Source: Lanius collurio
Lineage: Eukaryota; Chordata; Aves; Passeriformes; Laniidae
DNA: 64,000 nt
NCBI GenBank assembly: GCA_020086605.1
Contig: JACBWW010000070.1
Span: 660,179 to 724,178 of the forward strand
Direction: 5' to 3'
Part shown: positions 24,983-39,172 of the stretch, in pieces
Numbering within the stretch: the stretch's first letter is position 1
Layout of the letters: each line of letters begins with the position of its first letter
Program-made: the position numbers and the translations under genes
The notes under the pieces: model-generated
Database searches by the model: none
Told to the model about the DNA's origin: nothing
Seen by the model: the letters and a program-made list of their open reading frames with translations, nothing else

Positions 24983-27900
24983 ACATACCTTCTCATCCTA
25001 CACTATGTAAAGAAACATAAAACTAGGGACTAATTAAAAAATGCCTGAAAGGTCCATGGAATTGAAACCTGAATACACAAAGCTGTTACACACGGGTTGC
25101 ATTACAAGATGAGTCATGTGTGAGCTCTCAGAATAGGACTTCTGTTACCCTGTGAATTTGGTTCAGGAGAGCTGTATGCTTGGGGTTTGCATGCTGCTGA
25201 AGTCAGGAAGGTGAAACATGTCCCTGTTGTCATCCCTGCCTCTCTCCATGCTTCAGGCATCCAAAGCCACACCTGATTGAAGGGTTACCCCATGATAGCC
25301 AAATTTGCCTAGCTGCACATAGTTTATCTGCCATTGCTAAGGTAAGCAGCCAACATATTCCTGGGGAATTCAACTCTGAGAAAAGTTGAGATGTGAAAGT
25401 GAGTGTTCATGGGCATACACATGTTTTGCTCTGTATAAGTGTGTAAAAAATTAACCTCACAGAAACCTAAGTGAACTTTTCTGATACAAATGTCTGCATT
25501 TAATTTAATTTGAAATCTCTTCCCCAAAAAATGTGGCAGGATCTGTGAAAACAGCAAAGTGTCATTGTAGAAAATGTCACAGTATTTTACAAAGGGGATT
25601 GATAAGCATCATAAATGGGGGAGCTTCAACTAGCTCAGACCAAAATGTGTGTTGTTTGAAGTGCTGTTGGATAACAAAATACATGTTCTATTTTATAACT
25701 GGCAGAAAATGCCACAGAAAATGTACCACCACCCTTGCTTGTTGTTAGTACATGTTTGACCTCATTAAATGTCTTCTTCTGTCTCTGTTATGAGCCCTGC
25801 CTTCATCTAGAGTTGTATGCTCTTGGGAAATCCCTGTGGACCTCTGGCCCTACCAAGGAAATAGACTACACAATGCTGGCAGCCCTTCAGTCTTGAATCA
25901 CTGTGGCATGGTAGCTGTGTAAGTAGGTGGTTTCTCAAGCATTCAGAGTTTCATAGGGTAGAATATCCTATAATTTAAAGGGAGAACATCAGCTCTTTTT
26001 TTTTTTCCCCACATTAATTTTCAGCATTGCAATCTCTTTCTGTATATAGATCCATCCACATCAGACTAAACTTATAAGGCCACAAAAGGTGATGGTGAGA
26101 CTTGAGCCTTAATACCTTAACAGGGATAATGCAGTTTAGGCAGAAATAGAGTTAAACATCAGGAAGAATTTGGACAAAATTAGGCCTCAGAACTATAAAA
26201 CTTGTTGAAAAATCTTTCCTGACGAAAATTTTACATCTCAGCTTCCATGGATTTGTTGTAAAACTAGAAAAAAAATATGCAACCTGGAGCCAATGAGAAT
26301 GTTTGTCTCTAAAGGGCTAATTGCAAAGTGTGTTTAACAGAAGTAATACCAAATCTGACATTTTCCATGTTATTTTGGGAGGTTCATGAAATAATGGATG
26401 TTTCAGGAAAAACAGGACACTGTGTGTACATACACAATATCTAAAGAATATATTTTACTCATGGAAAAATAACTGGCATATGATTTTTATGCTCTGGATG
26501 TCACTATTCCCTACAAAGTCCATCCTAAATAAATATCAGTGAATAAACACCTTGTGAGAGCTTCACTTTGGAAGCCTTTTTCTCCATCAAAAATAATTTA
26601 ATATTTACATCACAAATTAATTTAGTCAATCCATGAAAATAAAAATATCATTACATTAAAATAAATTTAAAAAAAGCAAGAATTACCCTGTTCAGTTTAA
26701 TTTAATTTCTACATAATGTGCAATTTTAGACCAGAAGTTAAAACAAGACATTTTGATAAGGAGTTTTTTATCAACAATATTCAGTCTCAAGTAAGTGAAT
26801 CTTTGGCATCTTGCTGTAAAATTACACACCAAAAGACCAGACACATTATGAATTCAGTGACAAAACTCACTTCATTATAATTTATTGCCTATCAGATACT
26901 ATAACCTACTTTGGAAGAAATTTTGGAAGGGCAATCAATTATGGAAGACACCATCTGACAGTTGGAATACTCTATATAACATTAGTCAAAAAATTATAAT
27001 TTCAGGACATGAAGTCAGTTCTTTTTTTCAGAAACCACAAGCTAAGATCAAAAGTTTTCAAGTCTCTTTAGGAACCTGTGATATACCAACGTTTGTGTGT
27101 GTATCTCACAGAAAAAAAAAAAAAAAAAACCAAAAACAAAAAAAACCCAACCCTTTTATTTACATATTGGGAAACCTATATTATGTAAAAAGTCTAATGT
27201 AAAAAGGTGGAAATTTAGACATAGGAAGTTTGAACTATTGTACTCTCTATGACCTAATGATATCAGGAAGAATTTGTGATGACCAATGGTTATAGGGAAA
27301 AAGGTTTATGAAAAATAAATTTTTTCACATACTATAAGTAGAGCAAAAAAACTTACATTCCTGAAATCTTGTCTACTCTTCCAAACTGTTAAGGCCAATA
27401 CTGAAATATTTATTTCTCAAAAGAGAATTTCAAGAAGAAAAAATATTTGCTTGCTTTGTGCTCAGGAAGTAATGAAACTCCAGTCTTTTGTTTTCTTTGC
27501 TAAATAATAATGGATACTCCTCTGAAAACAGTTTCTTTTCTGCCATAACACAGAACAAGCTCATAGGTACACTCTAAGGATTGTTCTGGCTGAGTTCACA
27601 GAGTATGCAGGGGGCACAATCACATAACAGTCACAATCAGGATCATGATAATCTGTCTTTTTGTAGATTTTTTTCATTCATGGATATTTTATTATTTGGG
27701 AACAACATGAACCTAGAAAACTACAAAAAATGTCTGAAAACAAAGGGAAAATTTCAAACCCAAATAAGTATTCTTCTCTGTTTGTCATTGTAATTGCTAA
27801 CACCTATTTACTGAATAAAACAGATTTTTATTATGAACCAGAGGTGTTTCCAAGGTAATAGTGATAGTGCTGATGCTGAGGAACTTATCACTGAAGAAGA

Positions 27901-30900
27901 GAGAGTAGTATTGATAGATATGACCTATATGGTAGGTATATAGTTGTAATGTTTAGAATAGATATATATATGCACATGTATATTATTTATATAAATACTT
28001 ATAAAATACATGTACAGAAACACATAGGTATATTTTCCTTGATTCCTAGAAGGATTTAGTGATAGAAGCATTTTTGCTGTCATGGAAAAAAGGAGTATAG
28101 TTTCTACTGCTTAGGCTGGAAGAAGTAAACATTTGAAAATGGAAACCCTGAAGGCTCAAAACCATTACACAAACAGAGAGAATTGAAAATGTATTTTTAA
28201 AATGCATGTTATTGCCAATTCCAGTACCTGTAGTCATATGACCCGCATGTCCAGCAGGAATTTTTCACAGAATCCCATTAAAAAGATTCCATTCTTGGGA
28301 ACAAAAAGAACATCTAAGGCCTTAGGACAGCAGTAACTCCAATTTGCAGTGGAATCTTAGGGCGTATTCTTCTCCTATCATTCCTTATAAAATATATTGC
28401 TAGCACTCCAGAAGTAATAAACTTAGCTAAATCAGACAGTAAGAGCAACAGATGTGTTATTTAGACTGAATTAAATTTATACTGAAAAGTGTGTCCATGT
28501 AGACTTTTATAATGAAAAGTTAAAAAATTTAACTTCTTGAACAACACCAATTATGGTAATATATGCTGTGATCTGTCAGTGGGTTATATGCTGTTTAAAC
28601 TTCATACTCTATGAACCTCTACAGTATAAAAACATGCTTAATCTCTGAAGAAATTACTCCTTTATGTAAATAAAGACAGAAATAAATACATGTACACACA
28701 GAATTAGAATGTGTGTGTATATATATGCAATTGCACTTTTTATTTAGCACTGATTTCTATAAGATATTTATTTGATCAAATTATGTTCTAAAAGTGCTTA
28801 GTCCAAAGATTACTTTCCAGAAAATTTTTTTCTTCCACACTCTCATGTGGTTAAATATAACTTGAACAACCACTAACTGAGCAATTAACTCATTAAAAGA
28901 AAAAAAATAAATGGATTTGGTGTTCCATAAGGTCTAAGAAAACTTAATTTTTTTCTACTAAATATAAAAATTGGTGGGAAATAACATTGCTTCGATGTGT
29001 GCCAAGCTGTAGCTTTGTCAGCTCAACATTTTAGCTCTTCATCAGAGTAAGGTGGCTGTTGGCACTCAGTGGAGTTACTTTGAAGATAGCTGCTTGATCT
29101 CTCAGCTTCTGGAAACTCTTCTGGTTTTAATAAGGGGATAACAAAACAGTACTTTGGGATTCTTCAACACAAAATTGTAACAAGGAACTCATTGCAAATA
29201 CAAGTTTTGGGGTTAATGGACATGCCAGAGTAGTTTTCAGTCAATTTTCCATCTACATTAGCCTAGCAACGCTAAATTCTAGTGAAAATCCAAGCATATT
29301 TTTATTTATATTCAGATCAGAAGATAATGCCAAAACAAGAAACAAAGCCAAGGATGTATAAGAAGGTAGATAAGAATTAATCCAACATGATTAACAAAAG
29401 GTACCTCACTCTTTAGACTCCTTGCACAGGTATGTTCAGAAGTGGGTTTGGGTCTTTGTTGAGACAAAAGAAGTATTGCAGCAGGAAATTCAGGCCACTG
29501 AATGGAAACCAGGCAGAAGCAGCAATGGCAAAGTCCCAGAGTCAGGGCCAGTCCAGCCGCCGGGCACGGTCTCAGCATGTCCTGCATTGGCAGGAGCAGT
29601 AACTTGAGCCAGCATCTGATAGAGCAGCAGGTTACTGAGGGCAATCAGTACAGCAGCAGATGTGTGTTGGGAGACACCTGGCAGGCTATGTAAGATTCAA
29701 AAACTGGCAGGAAAATACACTGAACAGAGCCAGGACTTTGTCTGGGAAACCATTGAAAAGATAAAGAGGAAAGGGGTTATATCCAGGTTGTATAGTCAGA
29801 TTTCAACTGAGTTTTTTACTCTCTGTGACCATAATAATTAAACATGACTATTAATAAATTACGGGTGAAAGAGAATCTCTTGCACATGTAACAGTCTCTG
29901 GCCCTCTTCATTTGAAAATAAAAGTGGTATCCTGTAGATAAGGATACACACACATTTTTAATGCATGGGCAAGTTTTTTCCTGCCAAAGGGAGTTCTGAC
30001 TGTTTTTGAGGAAACATTTCTGTCCTTGTCATGCTAGAAATAAAAACAGATTTTGTGAAGGGGAAACACCACTATACAAGCTACTATTCTTCTTACCCCT
30101 TCTTGGCTTACCTAACTACCTGCCCACAAAACCATTCTCTCTCCTTATTGATTGTTTTTCCTCTTGAGGTCTGTGCATATCAGATATTTACTGTCATACT
30201 GACTAAAAATAATTTCCCAGAAATCTGCAAAGCAGTCATATTCATAACATTTGCTAAAGAGATCAGAATATGCAAATCATACAAATATAATGCAATTAAA
30301 AACTGTTTCAGGAATGTTCTGTGTGCATCTCCCTCCCTACAGACCAAGAGGTTTTTTTTATTTCAAAGCCTCAGCCGATCTTTCTGTAGTTTGTATTGTC
30401 CTAAAGAAGAATAGATGAAAAGGTCCATTGAACAAATTTTGATTTGATAAATAAAAACATGTTGGCTTCCAGGCAGATAACCACATTATTCTTACTCTAA
30501 AGGTTACAGATGCTTTATCTCAAGGTCAAGATTTAGCCTTCCTATAAAATAGGATGATTCTTTGCTACTATCTTGTTGCAGTATAAAATATAAATCATAC
30601 ACTGTAAATCAAAAGTACTCCGTACCCTATGGAATTTTTTTCAATTTTTTTTTCTTTCTTCTTTTTATCAGAAATCATTTTGACTGGAGTCAGCTGCTCC
30701 TCATTCAGAAACTCACTATGTATGCCTTGGTAATGAAATTTATTAATTTTTTGGAAAGACACCATAATTTACAGTTTTTAAAATGACCACAGCTATATCT
30801 TAGACACTCCCAAGTATCCAGCTTTGCCGCTAACTGCTGCTAGAGAGACAGTGAATTTTTGTAGCTCATGTATCATACCTACCAACAGCAGGGAAATGTC

Positions 30901-32788
30901 TTGAATAGCCTCAGGTGTCTCTCATCACATTAGTTTTAAGCAGATAAATCTGCTCCTTTCTGTCTGCTAGAGGATAATTTGATTACTGCATAAGATCAGG
31001 TGGCTCAGGAAAAAATATAAAAACTTATATATACATACATCATCTTTTCTGCTGAAGTATGGTCCCTTTGCAAACTGAGATAATTTGGGGAAAACCAACA
31101 CTAGTTGAAAAGATTATTTTTTTTCTGTCTTCATAAAGATAATTAATTTCTCAATGTGTGACTCAATAAAAGAGAGAGAATTTTTACATTATTTTATTTT
31201 TGCCAGGCACTTCATGAACTATATAGGGTTCTCTGTTTATTCTTCCTGAGTCTTGATTAGAGTACAAATGGGTGACCTACATATTTACCTCCTGTAGTAT
31301 AGACATTTTCTTCAGGAGAATTTATGAAAAATTTGAGGAAACTAAATCTTTGAAACTCACTCATGTAACGACTACCTTTGTGATCACGTGTCAGTGATTT
31401 ATTCCTTTGTTAAGCCTATTTGAGATGGCTATTTTTTTTCTCTTTTCTAAATAGAACTGATCAATTTCACCTTCTTTCTTTTGTTAAACAGGTTATTATA
31501 AAGTCAACTGTCATTATCCTATCACTCTAAAGATACAGCATGTTCAAATACTGTATTTTTACATATGTATATTATAATTTAGTACAGTAGTTACCTCTAC
31601 AAATTAATCTGATGTCCTTGAACATTTTTACAGTTTTTTTGCATTCCATGAAAAGAGAGAATTTTACTTTCTATTTTCTTAGTTTCTGTATTATCAGATA
31701 ATGAAATAGGAAGAAGTCTTATAGGATATTTTAAAAGGCAAATATTTCATTTTAAGAAAAAAATTTAAATATCTACAGTATCCTCCTTGATGTACCCAGT
31801 GTGAGGATGTTGTTGCATGGAAACAATGAGTTTTGATAACTGAATTATTTCATGAGGATTGTTATTTGGATCATGTTTTCTACTTTCAAAGTCAAGCTTG
31901 TATCAGAATCTGGAAATTTAAGTTTGTTTTCCAGTCACTGTTTTTTACAGTCAGAAGTTCTAAACTAGACAGTGGTGTTGTTTGGGCTTCTGTTTTCAAA
32001 ATCAATCATAAATATGTACATTCACTTGTTGATATCATAATTATCTCATCTAAATATTTTGATGTCATAATAAACAGAAAATCATAAACCAATATTAGTT
32101 GTGTTTGAAGAGAATTTGGACTTACGTTGAAGATGTGTTTTATTTTGTTCTGGTTTATATCTAAATTTTTATGGTTTTGCTATCAGGATGAAATGTAAGT
32201 AAACTTATATTAAGGAACGTAACACACGTCATGTTCAGACTCTTTCGTAACTGTATCTTTAAAGACAGGTAGCTAGAGAGATACATACATATGAAATGTG
32301 TCTATTTCAGTCAAAACATTTTCCAGACTACATCGCTTTAAATGGTATTTTAAAATTACTGAATAAGGGAGTTTTGATTTTTTAAAAGTCTGTGTTGTTA
32401 AAGTCATTGAATCAGTTTCATTTTGTTGTTGCTTGGTGTGTATATATATATATATATCTTATTGCGAGGTGAATATCCAATATGCTCAAGGAAATATTTG
32501 ATTAGCTTGGTATTTCAAAATTAATACTAATTATGGAATGAAGCCATCCTTTTCTCTAAATTGCTGGTTTTGCCATTTTGTACATAAAGCCATTGTTTCA
32601 GACTAAATGTGTATACTTTGTTCCTTAAGTTAGTCAGATAATTTCCCAAAGATACATTTTACAGTTCACAGCAGGCAAAGTTTTATTAATATTTTACTTG
32701 CTTCTGTGGCAAAAAGCTGTTTTCTCATTCATGTGTAGTCTATACATTACATATTCTTATTTTACAGTGATCACTTTAATTGAAAAGA
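24983..32788. other. unique AT-rich sequence between the two LTR copies
   Basis: It is 7.8 kb, close to proviral internal length, but no gag, pro, pol or env reading frame is present. Base composition is that of ordinary flanking DNA. Patches at 25140-25330, 25790-25920 and 29410-29700 are GC-richer and unplaced. 26130-26260 has a faint CR1-3'-like wording (ATCAGGAAGAATTT). An A run with AAACC motifs lies at 27112-27155 and alternating GT/TA at 28710-28728. No gene is supported; the 110-codon minus-strand frame at 29312-29644 has no splice or family support. Confidence 0.55.
32437..32458. repeat. TG/TA dinucleotide repeat
   Basis: A short GTGTG stretch passes into about nine TA units. It is simple sequence only. 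Confidence 0.8.
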
Positions 32789-33713
32789 TACAGGAACTCA
32801 GCACTTCTGTTCAATGTATCAATGTGATTAAGCAGAAGCTTCTTACTGTTTAAAATATGCATCACCTCTTCGGGCATCATGCAGGAACACTCTCATCTTC
32901 CAGTTTGTACAATAATAGCCACTTATCACCTCTTTTGTGTATTATGATTAATTATCCTATAATTACACATTTTACTACTTTTACATACTTATACAGTTTA
33001 CTTTCTTATACTTCCTTAACACAGAAACTCATACCTAACACACTACTTATATATTTACTAACTTATCCATAATACAACAATATGCATTTTATTTACTTAA
33101 CACAGTACTCACACATTTACTAACTTATCTATAATACAGCATGTACACATTTTGCAATTGCTGTGCATGAGATCACACATTACTTGATTGGTCTCTTTAC
33201 TTTGTCCAACAGCTCCACACACACTTTTCAGATAATACACTTGGTTCCTAATCCAGCACAGCACAGTCCTCTTTATCTATTCCTCGCTGTCCTGGTATTT
33301 AGCCTTTCACCTTATCCTTTCCCAATTCCAATTCAGCACAGTTTATCTTTCAGTACTTTTCAGTCCTTGATGCTGCAGATCCAAGCAAGCAGAATCAAAA
33401 TGATGGCAGCAACAAAACCCATACAGTGATCAGCAGCCAAGTTACTCCAGGAAATCCAAACAACCAGAGGGCACAGGACAGAGAGCAGCTACAAACCCCT
33501 CTCACCTCTCTCTTTTCTTCTTCTCTCCCCCACAAAGCCTTCTGGCTGGGCTTAAGAACCCTCCAGAAGCTGACCTGCTACACCTGAAGGTGGATGGCCA
33601 GGTGAAGCTGCTGAGGGTAATTCCAGCCTGGTCTCTCTCTGAGGGCTCCAAAAGGAATAACTAAAGATGGTTTGGCTGGGGCACACTATCATGGTTCAAA
33701 ACACCTTACAACA
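32789..33713. mobile_element. solo LTR copy B (925 bp)
   Basis: This is the same family as the outer LTR at 23058-24982, in the same orientation and without the nested insertion. AAAAGA (32783-32788) and GAAAGA (33714-33719) flank it as a 6-bp target duplication with one change. Its start is TACAGG rather than TG..., a decayed terminus. It contains two units of about 62 bp carrying ACTAACTTATC(C/T)ATAATACA (about 33040-33160); copy A has more such units. Point and length differences between copies A and B show both are old. An AATAAA on the minus strand lies near 33090. Confidence 0.75.
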
Positions 33714-36700
33714 GAAAGAGCTTAGGGAAATCAGGTAAAAAAGATCTGGAAAATATACATGAATCATATTTCTAGTTGACTGCAAAGTATTCAAACACAA
33801 GACACATTGAGCTGGATTTCTATCATCTACTCTGAACTATTCATGTTGTAAAACTGGATCCAGGGCTATGTATTTCTGAAAAATGAAATCACCTGAAACT
33901 AAATGGATGTATGAAATTATGCCAGTAAATGTTCTTTCTCTGTATATATTTGTGAAACATCCACCATTGATACCATGACTTTTCAAACTGGAAAAATGGT
34001 TGTGGCAAAGTAGACCTAATAGACATAGAATCTTGGAGAGCAGCTGGGTCTAGCTCCATGGTGCTGTCAGAAGTATTTGGATGCAGTACTAATTAGCTGC
34101 AGAATCCCCCAGCACCTTTTTGAAAAACAACTTATGTGACTCAGAGTAATACTGCAGCATTTCTTTCATTCTTTCATTCATTCAAAAAGTAAAGAGAAAA
34201 CAACAAAGAGAAAATATAAATTTGAATTATTATATATATACATATGGTATATACGGAACAGGTAAAAGAATGATAGAGAAAGGGGATTCTGTGAGAGAGA
34301 TAGTTTTTGAACATATTCAGTAATTTATTTAGAAAAGTATCTTCATTTGTTTCCAGCTGGTCAGTTGATAATGAGTGATCCAGAACTGCCATCTGAGGTA
34401 TGTGGAATGCTAAAAGCTCCTAAAATCCTCCCTTATTAAATTGTTTTCTTATGATTCAGATTGTTGGTACCGCAGGTGTCAATCTATTCAAGCTGCTTCT
34501 TCTTTTGAGTCAGCCTGGATTTTATGATTTTCAATTGTTCAAAATGATATAAGTAATATGAACAGAGAGGAAGAGGCATAAAACTGGCCACCTTAAAAAA
34601 CCCAATACCTGAGGATGATAGTTTCATAAAATGATTGTCTTATTAATAGCCTGTGTGTGATACAAAAGGTATTTTTTTTTGCTTAATTTTTGCTTCATTA
34701 TCATCTCCTGTAAAAATGCATCTATTGCTTCTTGTTTGGATTTTAATTTTGTAAACTTTTCTCTTTTTTATCCCTTTATCTGATAGATGATAAAGATGAT
34801 TTCAAAGAATTCTATTTACTCTGGATATGGACTCCCCCTAAAACTGTAACTGCTTTTATAACATTCAACCACATGGTCCATGCATTTATTCAAGTAAAAT
34901 ACGATAGTCTAGCTTGGGTCATACTTTCTCCAAAACTTTTTCCAAATATTTTTCAATGTACTGTAAAGTGCAGTAGAAAAATATCTTGAATATTTTAAAT
35001 AAATAAATAATACATTTTTTTGCACTAACGTGCTTAACTCTTGCTATATTTATATGACAGAGGCCTCATGTCAATAACTGTTCCATAAATACAAGGGTCA
35101 AAACAAAATATTCTCCCTAACACTGATTATTTTATGACTTTGGAATACGAAGTCATATCTTTAAAGCTAGACACTGATGATGTGAGGCATTTTTAGGTCC
35201 AAAAGTTGCATTAAAATCTAAAATAAATACATTAGCTTTGTATGAAATCAAAAACGAAACCAAAAAAACCCAACAACCAAACAAAAAACCTCAAATATTT
35301 TGGCAAGTATCTCTCATACAACCATACAAGGTCACTTGTATTCCTTTCTTCATTTTGATGAAATAATCTATTTTATTCTACCAGATAGGCTGTTGGGAAA
35401 ACAGCCTTGATTCAGTACTTTGTTTTTAATATTTCCTTTATTACAACCATTGCTTTGAATTTTCTGGCAGCTTCAAGTATCCACTAGCTCTCTACATAAT
35501 ATTCAACAGATTTTGGTCACCAGCATCAAGATTCTTTCATTCTCCTGCTCCCAATAATAACTTTGATATCAAGAAGATTAAGTAGGCCTTTTCCTCTGGC
35601 TAAGTTTTTTACTGCCTTGTCTGCTAATGCATCACTCTATTTAATAATTCCTATTGTCTGCAATTATTATGGAGTGGGTCAGAATTAAGAGCATATATCC
35701 ACCTAAAATTCGAAAAAGTGCCCTAAGGATTCTTCAGAAATGCATAAGAACATATGTCTGAATATTACATGCATATATTAGGATGTAAAGAGTTTGAACA
35801 ACTTTAGCATCCATTCTTTATTTTTTTTTTAAGGTTTATCATATGAACAAGGTAAGTTCTCTGTTTTCTCAAATTCCAATTCCATTGGCATTTTAAAGCT
35901 TTGGAAATACATGTTTGCCCTAATCTCTAGCTTTTCTCTGTTTTTATCAATTATGTATGGATCTTGCTCTCTGATGATCAAGTGATGTGAAACATCAAAC
36001 TAAGTTTTTATTGTGCTAATGAGATAAAACTATCTGACATCTAATGACTTCAATGTCTCCTTGAATTATTCTATATCTCACTTTGTGTACAGATAATTTA
36101 GATGATTGATAATCATTCTTTGTTATTTTTGCATTACAAAAAAACCCTTCTCTGTTTTCGTCAGCAGGAATAAGTCGATCATTGAATTTTGTGAAGATCT
36201 TTCTTTTTTAACCTACGTTAGGGAATGTACTAACTCAACTTGTTTTGAATTCATGTATAGCTTGAGTACCATCCAACTTGTATTTTAAGTATACTACCAT
36301 TGTACAACTGATGACAATGTTCATTATTAAATATATTTAATCACAAAAAAGAAATATTTGAGAGAATTTAAAATTGAGGGATAATTTTCCATGTTATTTT
36401 TCATGTTTGAGAGTGTCCCTTACACACTGAAATTTATCTCAAAGGAGCCAAGAATACAACCTGAGGTGTTTCATCTTGGGTAGCCTGCTTGATTTTGTTC
36501 TGGTGATGTGGTAAACATCATACTGAAAGGAAAAGATACTACTCAAAGGAAAAGATGAAAGGATGACAGATTTGAACTAGAGAGAAGGGGATAGACTATT
36601 TTTATTCTAGTCAGAAATAACTTCATAAATATAATTGATAAATGCTTCTTGAAGCTTAGGTTCATCTCATCCAACTTTATCACATGGCTAAAGCTTGAAC

Positions 36701-38576
36701 TAGTTGATGAGGTTCCTTTTAATACAAAAAAATTAGTCCTTGCAGAGGGTCTTTGCAAAAAACATGTTAAGAAGAAAAGAATAATCCTTTGGAAAGACTT
36801 ATTTGACTTGTTTCCCTTCACTGACTGAAATGAGACCAGAAAAATAGATGTCTTTAGGTGACTGATAGTAAGCTTAGGTTAGATAAACAGGAAATAGACA
36901 AAAAATTCTGAGAAAAACAGATGAAAGAATAGGGAAGATTTAGAGTCTTGATTAAAAATTGAAATAAAAATTTAAAAAAAAAAGGAGAAAAGCATGTTTC
37001 CAAATCTAATGGCAAGAAATATTAGTTCCATGCATGCTAGAAAGTGGGAGTCGATAAAATGAGAAGATTCTGTGAAATGAGAAAAGAGGTAGCAATGATA
37101 GTATTTCACTCAAATAAATGAGCTATTTCACATAACAGCACAGCTTTCCTCAAATGGAATAGGATTATGAATACAGGCCATGGTCTTTTCAAATAACTGC
37201 TGCAGAAGTGAGGAAATCTGTCAAGTGCCATACACTTAAGCCACTATTTACATTAACATGACAATGATGATACTTCAAGACAATCTTTTGTTCTTATCAA
37301 ACCATTCTGCTAATTGCTTATTAGAAAGGTTCACAACTGCTAATGAAGAGGAATGAGTTTGATTTTCTGAATGTCCAGCTCCACCCTTAGGCAATCACAA
37401 CAGACAATGGGGTGGTTTTAGTGGTGTTGGTTTGGCTTTTTTTTCTTAAGTTTATGTTTATATTAAAGAAAAAGTCTATCATTAAACACATTCACAATTA
37501 AAACTTGGCTTGTTTTCACTCAAAGCAGTATATTGTATAAGTAAACTTACAATGCCTTTTTTTGAGGTTATAGTTATTTATTTCTACACTCTCATGCCTA
37601 AAATATTTTTCTCAGTCTAAGGTCAGTCTCTTCAAGAACTGTGAATTTTCTAAGTGCATAGACCAAGAAACAAGGGAATCTTCTCCAGTATGCAGCTAAA
37701 CTATTAATCAATAACATTTCTGAACTTGCACTGGATCTTTATAAATTGGTTTGAACACTAATTACACAGACAGACTAAAAAGTTCTTCCAATATTTTTCA
37801 GAAATTTTCAGTTAAAAAAACCACTTTAAGTTCATTTTTTTTTAAAAAAAAATCACCCATGCACATACACAGAAAAAAAATGAAAGAATTGTTAAAAACA
37901 AAACCCTGATATTTTTAAGTATTCAGTGTTGTGTTCAGTAATTCACTAGTTCACTAGTTCAATAATTGTTTTCTTCACTAGGGCCTGTGAAAACTGTGAA
38001 GACTGGCCATTTCTCATCTAAAGTAACTCCTTACCATTTCAGACTCTGCAAGTGGCAGTTTGGTTTCCCCTTTTCCAAACGCATGTAGCAGTTTTGCCTC
38101 TTGAGGACTCCCGTGGTTTGAATGCTTTACTGGCTTAGCATATGGAAACAGAAATAAATTATTTTCTTCCTTCTGCTTTTGACCCTGAGACTGGCAGTGT
38201 CCAATGAAGAAATAGGCATGGTCAGGCAACCGTGGAAAGGATTCAGCGATAGGATGGTTCCCATCTCCAGAGGATACTTTCCCAGGGAGATTCCAGAATG
38301 CAGAAGGACAATCCTTCTTTTAATTATTACTCTAAACAAATTTATGTTATATAGCACCCACTTCATGTTATAATAATACAATGAAAAATTTTTAATCATC
38401 ATAATAATATTTAGTGACTAATGCTTCTTGAGATAAACTGTATTTCCATATTAAATAAAAATGCCATATATTTTAATATATTGAAGTACAAAGCTCCACT
38501 CATGTCATTATCATCTAGACACCAGATTTTAGTACCTAGAGAATTGGTTTCCTACATTTCTGATGTATATCCATGC
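33714..38576. other. unique AT-rich sequence
   Basis: No transposon or certain gene is seen. TTCA/TTTC-type tetranucleotides lie at 34160-34184, an alternating TA stretch at 34229-34255, and a two-unit TTCACTAG duplication near 37942-37958. A 41-nt block at 34357-34397 sits between a TTTGTTTCCAG acceptor and a GTATGT donor with one open frame (QLIMSDPELPSE). It is too short to call alone. Confidence 0.5.
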
Positions 38577-38631
38577 TGTGGTTTGACACTGGATAAGTGC
38601 CAGGCACCCACAAAAGTCGTTCATTCTCTCT

Positions 38632-39172
38632 TGAAAGTTGATCAATAGTTAACTCATGTAAGCATGAGTTAACTATTAAGAGTCAGCAAATATTAATCAC
38701 ATGCCTAAGAAGCACGATGTGCCTTAGCCTTGTCAAGATAAGAGAAACAGAATGCACCTTGTCAGGATAAGTGGAACAGAAGTTGATGAAACCAGTGCAC
38801 AAACCCCTGAATCAGCCAACGAAGGACTGCTCATGCTTCAGAAAGAAAGGTGATGAGTGCAATGTGAGGAAGACTACCAGCCTTCATCAGAACAACCCCG
38901 AGGAAGATGCGGAGCCTTCCTCAGTGCGACCACCAGAGTGCACTGTGCTTGAGTCGTGTGCTAATGATATTTATGACTTCTGAGATGTAATTTGTATAAC
39001 CACTCCTATCCCAAGGAATGTAATGAATATGCATGATTGTAACCATATCCTGTGCTGTGTAGAGTGCTCTGTGTGTGTGTTAGGAGGAGCGATTGCCCAC
39101 GCACTCAGCGCTGAATAAAGCAAATGCCTGCCTCTCTGACTCGGAAGTGTCACTAAGCTCAATTTCAAGTGA
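38632..39172 (+). mobile_element. nested LTR inside the ERVL LTR
   Basis: The ERVL end sequence breaks off after ATTCTCTCT (to 38631) and resumes with ATTCACTCTCCCC (39172 on), so about 540 bp were inserted. The insert has short inverted ends (TGAAA.../...TTTCA). AATAAA lies at 39114-39119, followed by a C/T-rich U5-like tail, so it reads on the plus strand. The repeated TTC(T/A)CTCT at both joins is probably its target duplication, with exact edges uncertain by about 6 bp. A perfect hairpin lies at its left end (38644-38677). I do not recognise the family. Confidence 0.65.
38644..38677. repeat. perfect 15-bp inverted repeat
   Basis: AATAGTTAACTCATG at 38644-38658 and its exact reverse complement at 38663-38677 flank a 4-nt TAAG loop. 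It lies 12 bp inside the left end of the nested LTR. Confidence 0.9.

Noticed and set aside
23058..33713. A full provirus bounded by LTR copies A and B
   Set aside because: The 7.8-kb spacing fits, but each LTR has its own target duplication, the outer flanks do not match each other, and no gag, pol or env frame lies between them.
34357..34397. 41-nt block with good acceptor and GTATGT donor
   Set aside because: Too short to judge coding, and no neighbour of matching phase was found; chance is likely.
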